The notes under the pieces: generated by a model | Told to the model about the DNA's origin: nothing | The model's database searches: none | Seen by the model: only the letters and a program-made list of their open reading frames with translations | DNA from: Sphingomonas rosea | GTDB taxonomy: Bacteria; Pseudomonadota; Alphaproteobacteria; Sphingomonadales; Sphingomonadaceae | Reading direction: 5' to 3' | NCBI RefSeq assembly: GCF_039538065.1 | Contig: NZ_BAABBR010000001.1 | Location: forward strand, 2,518,501 to 2,582,500 | DNA length: 64,000 bases | Position numbers and translations under genes: made by a program | Part shown: one piece after another, positions 61,614 through 64,000 of the stretch | How the letters are laid out: every line of letters starts with the position of its first letter | Numbering within the stretch: position 1 is the stretch's first letter

Positions 61614-62093
61614 ATGGCCGACCGTCCCCGCTTGATCACTCCGCAAGGATTCGCCCGGATCCGCGCCGAATATGAGCAGCTCTTCGGCACCGAGCGGCCC
61701 AAGCTGGTCGAGACGATCAGCTGGGCGGCGGGCAATGGCGACCGCTCGGAGAACGGCGACTACATCTATGGCCGCAAGCGGCTGCGCGAGATCGACCGGC
61801 GGCTGGGCTACCTCTCGAAGGTAATGAAAAACGCCAAGGTGGTCGACCCCGCGAGCCAGCCCGACCGCGACGTCATCCGCTTCGGCGCGACGGTCGAGCT
61901 CGCCGACGAGGAGGATGCGCGGCGGACCTTCACCATCGTCGGCGACGACGAGGCCGACGCCTCGGCCGGCCGGATCGCCTGGGCCAGCCCCATGGCCCGC
62001 GCGCTGGTCGGGGCCCGGGTCGGCGACGAACGGACCGTGCGCCTCCCGGCGGGCGAGAAGAGCTGGGAAGTCATGGCCATCACCTATCCCTGA
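61614..62093 (+). CDS. greB: Transcription elongation factor GreB
   Basis: A 159-residue Gre factor: N-terminal coiled coil (LITPQGFARIRAEYEQL ... GDRSENGDYIYGRKRLREID) with the acidic tip Glu-Asn-Gly-Asp, and the C-terminal FKBP-like domain (VRFGATVEL-type; RISWASPMARAL-type, here RIAWASPMARALVG). The IYGRKRLREID stretch marks GreB over GreA. It restarts backtracked RNA polymerase. Confidence 0.93.
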   Translation: MADRPRLITPQGFARIRAEYEQLFGTERPKLVETISWAAGNGDRSENGDYIYGRKRLREIDRRLGYLSKVMKNAKVVDPASQPDRDVIRFGATVELADEEDARRTFTIVGDDEADASAGRIAWASPMARALVGARVGDERTVRLPAGEKSWEVMAITYP

Positions 62094-62339
62094 TGGTTCA
62101 CGAAGGTCCAAGGGTCCGGGGGTAAAAGAACGCTTCTAATTTCTCCTGTTTCTCATTCGTTGGAATGACTTGGTGAATCTGAACAAGGTCCCATAGTGTG
62201 ACCTTCGCACTTGCCGTCAACAATGCGAATGGGCGTGACATGAACCCTTGCGGTTAGTTGAGCAGGCGGAATCCTACTTTGCAAGTCGCCACAGGGCTCC
62301 GACAATGGCAGGGCGAATGGATCGACCGATGGGACAAAG
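62094..62339. other. Intergenic stretch of lower GC
   Basis: About 246 bases between greB and the ATP-grasp gene, visibly richer in A and T than its surroundings. A 70-codon frame on the minus strand (62365-62153) crosses it, with a Cys-containing tail (DGKCEGHTMGPCSD), but it overlaps the start of the next gene and has no clear ribosome site. No terminator or RNA gene is evident. A decayed gene is possible. Confidence 0.35.
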
Positions 62340-63275
62340 GTGAGCGAGATCGACGGAAACGCCATGGACTTCTCCCCCGCCGCCAATCGTGCGGCGGTGG
62401 TGCCGGCCTTCGCCGAGAAGTTCGGCCGTCCGCCCTTGCCGCCAGAGGATCCGCGCGCGCTGCTCAACGATCTCGTCTTCGCGCGGATGATCGACCCCGA
62501 CTGGTCGCCGCTAGCGCGCGCGATGGTCGACAAGGTCAGCGCGAAGGAGGAGGCGGTGCGGCTTTGCCCCGGGCTCCGGACGGCACCGACGGTGGCGGTG
62601 ATCGCGATGGACGGGGTCGATAGCCCGCTCGCCCTGTTCGATCGGCTTCGTCCGTTCGCCGGGCGCGACCTTGTCGCCAAGCCCGCGCAGGCGAGCGGCG
62701 GCATCGTCTTCCTTCGGGGTCTCAAGCGGCCCGCGAACGTGGCGACCCTGCATGCGCTCGCCACCCATGACTACGCGGGCGTGATGCGCGAGATGCAATA
62801 TGCCGGGCTGCCGCGCCGGGTGATCGTCGAGACGCTGATCCCCACCCGCGACGGGCAGCCGCCCGACGACCTCAAGTTCCACTGCATCGGCGGCGAGCCG
62901 ATCTGGTGCCAGGTCGATCACGCGCGCTTCGGCGGCGCGTGGAGCCGGATCTTCGGCGTCCCCGAGTTCGCGCCGATGGACCCCGACGACGGGTTGGTCA
63001 TGCCCGCGGGCATGTCATTGCCCTCGGCGGAGCGCCGCGCCGCGATGGTCGCCGCCGCCCGCGCGCTGTCGGCGCCGTTCGATTATGTCCGGGTCGACCT
63101 CTATGACGGGCTCGACGGGATCGTCTTCGGCGAACTGACCTTCACCCCCGCCGCCTCGCTCGGCATCGCCCCCTCGGCGCTCGGCAGCCACCGCGAGACC
63201 GAGACCCACCGCCGCTTCAGCCGCGCGCTGATGGACGCGTGGCGCAAGGGGCGCGAAGGTGGGAATGCGGGATGA
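62340..63275 (+). CDS. TupA-like ATP-grasp protein
   Basis: A 311-residue ATP-grasp-type protein. Visible parts are the ATP-lid Lys in DLVAKPAQASGGIVFL, EMQYAGLPRRVIVETLIP, DDLKFHCIGGEPIWCQVDHARF and the metal site VDLYDGLDGIVFGELTFTPAA. This matches proteins named after TupA of teichuronopeptide synthesis, which are often in polysaccharide loci and join amino acids to carboxylates. No polysaccharide genes are adjacent here. GTG at 62340 or ATG at 62364 may start it; neither has a well-placed ribosome site. Confidence 0.82.
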   Translation: MSEIDGNAMDFSPAANRAAVVPAFAEKFGRPPLPPEDPRALLNDLVFARMIDPDWSPLARAMVDKVSAKEEAVRLCPGLRTAPTVAVIAMDGVDSPLALFDRLRPFAGRDLVAKPAQASGGIVFLRGLKRPANVATLHALATHDYAGVMREMQYAGLPRRVIVETLIPTRDGQPPDDLKFHCIGGEPIWCQVDHARFGGAWSRIFGVPEFAPMDPDDGLVMPAGMSLPSAERRAAMVAAARALSAPFDYVRVDLYDGLDGIVFGELTFTPAASLGIAPSALGSHRETETHRRFSRALMDAWRKGREGGNAG

Positions 63276-63313
63276 TCGGATACGGATGGTCTAGCCGTGG
63301 TTCCGATGCGCTG

Positions 63314-63344
63314 AATGACTGCTTCGGGTGGGAAGCGGACATAC
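63314..63344 (+). repeat. Degenerate repeat, copy 1
   Basis: A 31-base stretch (starts AATGACTGC, ends AGCGGACATAC) that aligns with 63634-63664 at 20 of the first 29 positions, sharing AATG, CGGGT and AGCGG blocks. Its ends are partly inverted (ATGnCnGC / GCGGACAT). I recall related sequences as dispersed intergenic repeats in sphingomonads; this is from memory. Confidence 0.45.
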
Positions 63345-63351
63345 GCACAGC

Positions 63352-63609
63352 CTAATCCCGCAGACCAGCAATCCTTGGCTGCTCCACGCCTTTGAAGTTC
63401 GGTGGCTGTGGGCTGGGAGACCACCAGCGAGCGCCTCCATCCAGCCATAGCTGGCGCAGTTCTCGATGGGTTGTGGTGCAATCATCGTAGCCGAACTGTG
63501 TGCCGCACGAGGGGCAGATTTCCTGATACCAGTCATTCTGCCCGTCTGCGAAGGGCGGAGCCGACGGGTCGTTGTAGCCGCACACCGGACAGAGAAACCC
63601 TTGAGCCAT
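63352..63609 (-). CDS. Small two-knuckle zinc-ribbon protein
   Basis: An 85-residue protein with CPVCG (Cys 7, Cys 10) and CPSCG (Cys 32, Cys 35) knuckles, then QFGYDD, LRQLWLDGGARWWSP and PPNFKGVEQ. This C-x2-C ... FGYDD ... W...G..WWS pattern belongs to a widespread family of unknown function. GC content is below that of neighbours, and two degenerate repeats flank the gene, so it may be acquired. The start MAQGFLCPVC is the only ATG that fits. Confidence 0.72.
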   Translation of the reverse strand: MAQGFLCPVCGYNDPSAPPFADGQNDWYQEICPSCGTQFGYDDCTTTHRELRQLWLDGGARWWSPSPQPPNFKGVEQPRIAGLRD

Positions 63610-63633
63610 CAGGATAAGCTCGCACGAGGCACC

Positions 63634-63664
63634 AATGTCCGCAACGGGTTGATAGCGGTTATCA
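63634..63664 (+). repeat. Degenerate repeat, copy 2
   Basis: Partner of 63314-63344 on the other side of the zinc-ribbon gene (starts AATGTCCGC, then CGGGTT and AGCGGTTAT). The two copies are in the same orientation. Confidence 0.42.
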
Positions 63665-64000
63665 GGCCTCGCCGTTGCACTGCGCCTGTTCGACGCGCTG
63701 CGTGGTGGGGTCGAAGACGACGGTCACCATGAGGCAGGCGCCGTCCATGATAATCGGGATGCCGCTGGTATCATCGAGCCAGCGGCGTTCGCCGGCAGCG
63801 AGTTCGTCCTTGCTTCTCGTCTCGGGCGGACAAGGGACGTCGCGGAGAATATCGCGGCCATCCTCCCGGACCACCTCCGAGCAGCCGATGCCCGGCCCCG
63901 AGGGTTCCGGCGGCAGCGGCTTCAGATAGATGCCGACGATCCTTTTCTTGCCGAGGCCCTCTCGGTCCTTGGTATCGACCGCATAGTAGCGGGCATAGTC
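63662..64000 (-). CDS. Hypothetical protein, 5' end beyond window
   Basis: The frame from the stop at 63662-63664 is open to the right edge, giving at least 112 residues: YYAVDTKDREGLGKKRIVGI, LKPLPPEPSGPGIGC, VPCPPETRS, ERRWLDDTSGIPIIMDGACL and a tail QAQCNGEA. A 70-residue internal start at 63874 exists but the upstream frame is clearly coding-like. Three cysteines are spaced as in small exported proteins. No family recognised. Confidence 0.6.
   Translation of the reverse strand, partial: DYARYYAVDTKDREGLGKKRIVGIYLKPLPPEPSGPGIGCSEVVREDGRDILRDVPCPPETRSKDELAAGERRWLDDTSGIPIIMDGACLMVTVVFDPTTQRVEQAQCNGEA

Noticed and set aside
59658..62111. 817-codon minus-strand frame opposite slt and greB
   Set aside because: Spans two well-supported genes and their junction; no motif.
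62153..62365. 70-residue minus-strand protein in the lower-GC gap
   Set aside because: It overlaps the start of the ATP-grasp gene, lacks a ribosome site, and matches nothing I recognise; kept only as an observation.

Overview
The window is GC-rich, densely coded DNA from an alphaproteobacterium, most likely a sphingomonad (family Sphingomonadaceae). The clues are the mreB-mreC-mreD-mrdA-rodA order, a large TonB-dependent receptor, several small proteins of sphingomonad type, an MutL with an endonuclease motif, and many GTG starts in 4-base stop/start overlaps. This placement rests on remembered family and gene-order patterns, not on a search. No rRNA, CRISPR array, insertion sequence, phage structural gene or replication origin was seen. 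Two tRNAs are present: Lys(CTT) and Gly(CCC).

Layout. 1-5 kb: a tandem PilZ protein cut by the left edge, an amino-acid permease, small proteins (one behind an 11-codon leader ORF), an S24-type repressor lacking its catalytic serine and lysine that faces a two-gene operon, and a DJ-1/PfpI protein. 5-9.7 kb: topoisomerase IB, an MscS channel, a barrel lipoprotein, a PhnA-like protein and a DUF2167 protein. 9.8-13.5 kb: a tightly packed set of a TIR-membrane-TPR protein, a lipoprotein built from 18-bp repeats, and a secreted trypsin-like protease. 13.6-19.6 kb: a MaoC hydratase and thiolase pair, a DUF2807 protein behind a perfect 22-bp palindrome, an FkbM methyltransferase, a DUF4126 protein and a drug-efflux MFS protein. 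19.5-27.2 kb: an apparent 18-codon microgene with its own terminator, mutL, and the cell-shape/elongasome operon mreBCD-mrdA-rodA.

27.2-33.2 kb: tRNA-Lys, a sterol-desaturase-family protein, and a minus-strand run of PfkB kinase, LOG phosphoribohydrolase, CNT nucleoside transporter, 2-oxoglutarate/Fe oxygenase and lipoprotein that looks like nucleoside salvage; then a YhhQ-type queuosine-precursor transporter. 33.4-37.8 kb: TonB-dependent receptor, tRNA-Gly, AMP nucleosidase. 38.4-44.4 kb: nucleotide-sugar dehydrogenase and priming sugar transferase for surface polysaccharide, a secreted GH13 enzyme, a GbsR/MarR-type regulator with a palindrome at its start, and a fatty-acid desaturase. 44.4-51.9 kb: trmFO, a BLUF photoreceptor, an EF-hand protein, a squalene/phytoene-synthase-like protein, recR, fmt, truA, an MFS transporter and cysK.

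51.9-64 kb: a membrane PAS-GGDEF-EAL-PilZ protein with an operator-like palindrome and a 17-bp perfect hairpin at its 5' end, a small secreted protein with a strong terminator, an arginine succinyltransferase operon (M20 hydrolase-astA-astB), dapA, a soluble lytic transglycosylase, greB, a TupA-like ATP-grasp protein, a zinc-ribbon protein flanked by two related degenerate repeats, and a gene cut by the right edge.

No single well-known exotic system stands out. The best candidates for something undescribed are the TIR/repeat-lipoprotein/protease set, the microgene unit beside mutL, the non-cleavable S24 repressor with its divergent operon, and the structured leader of the GGDEF-EAL gene. No intergenic stretch exceeds about 250 bases.
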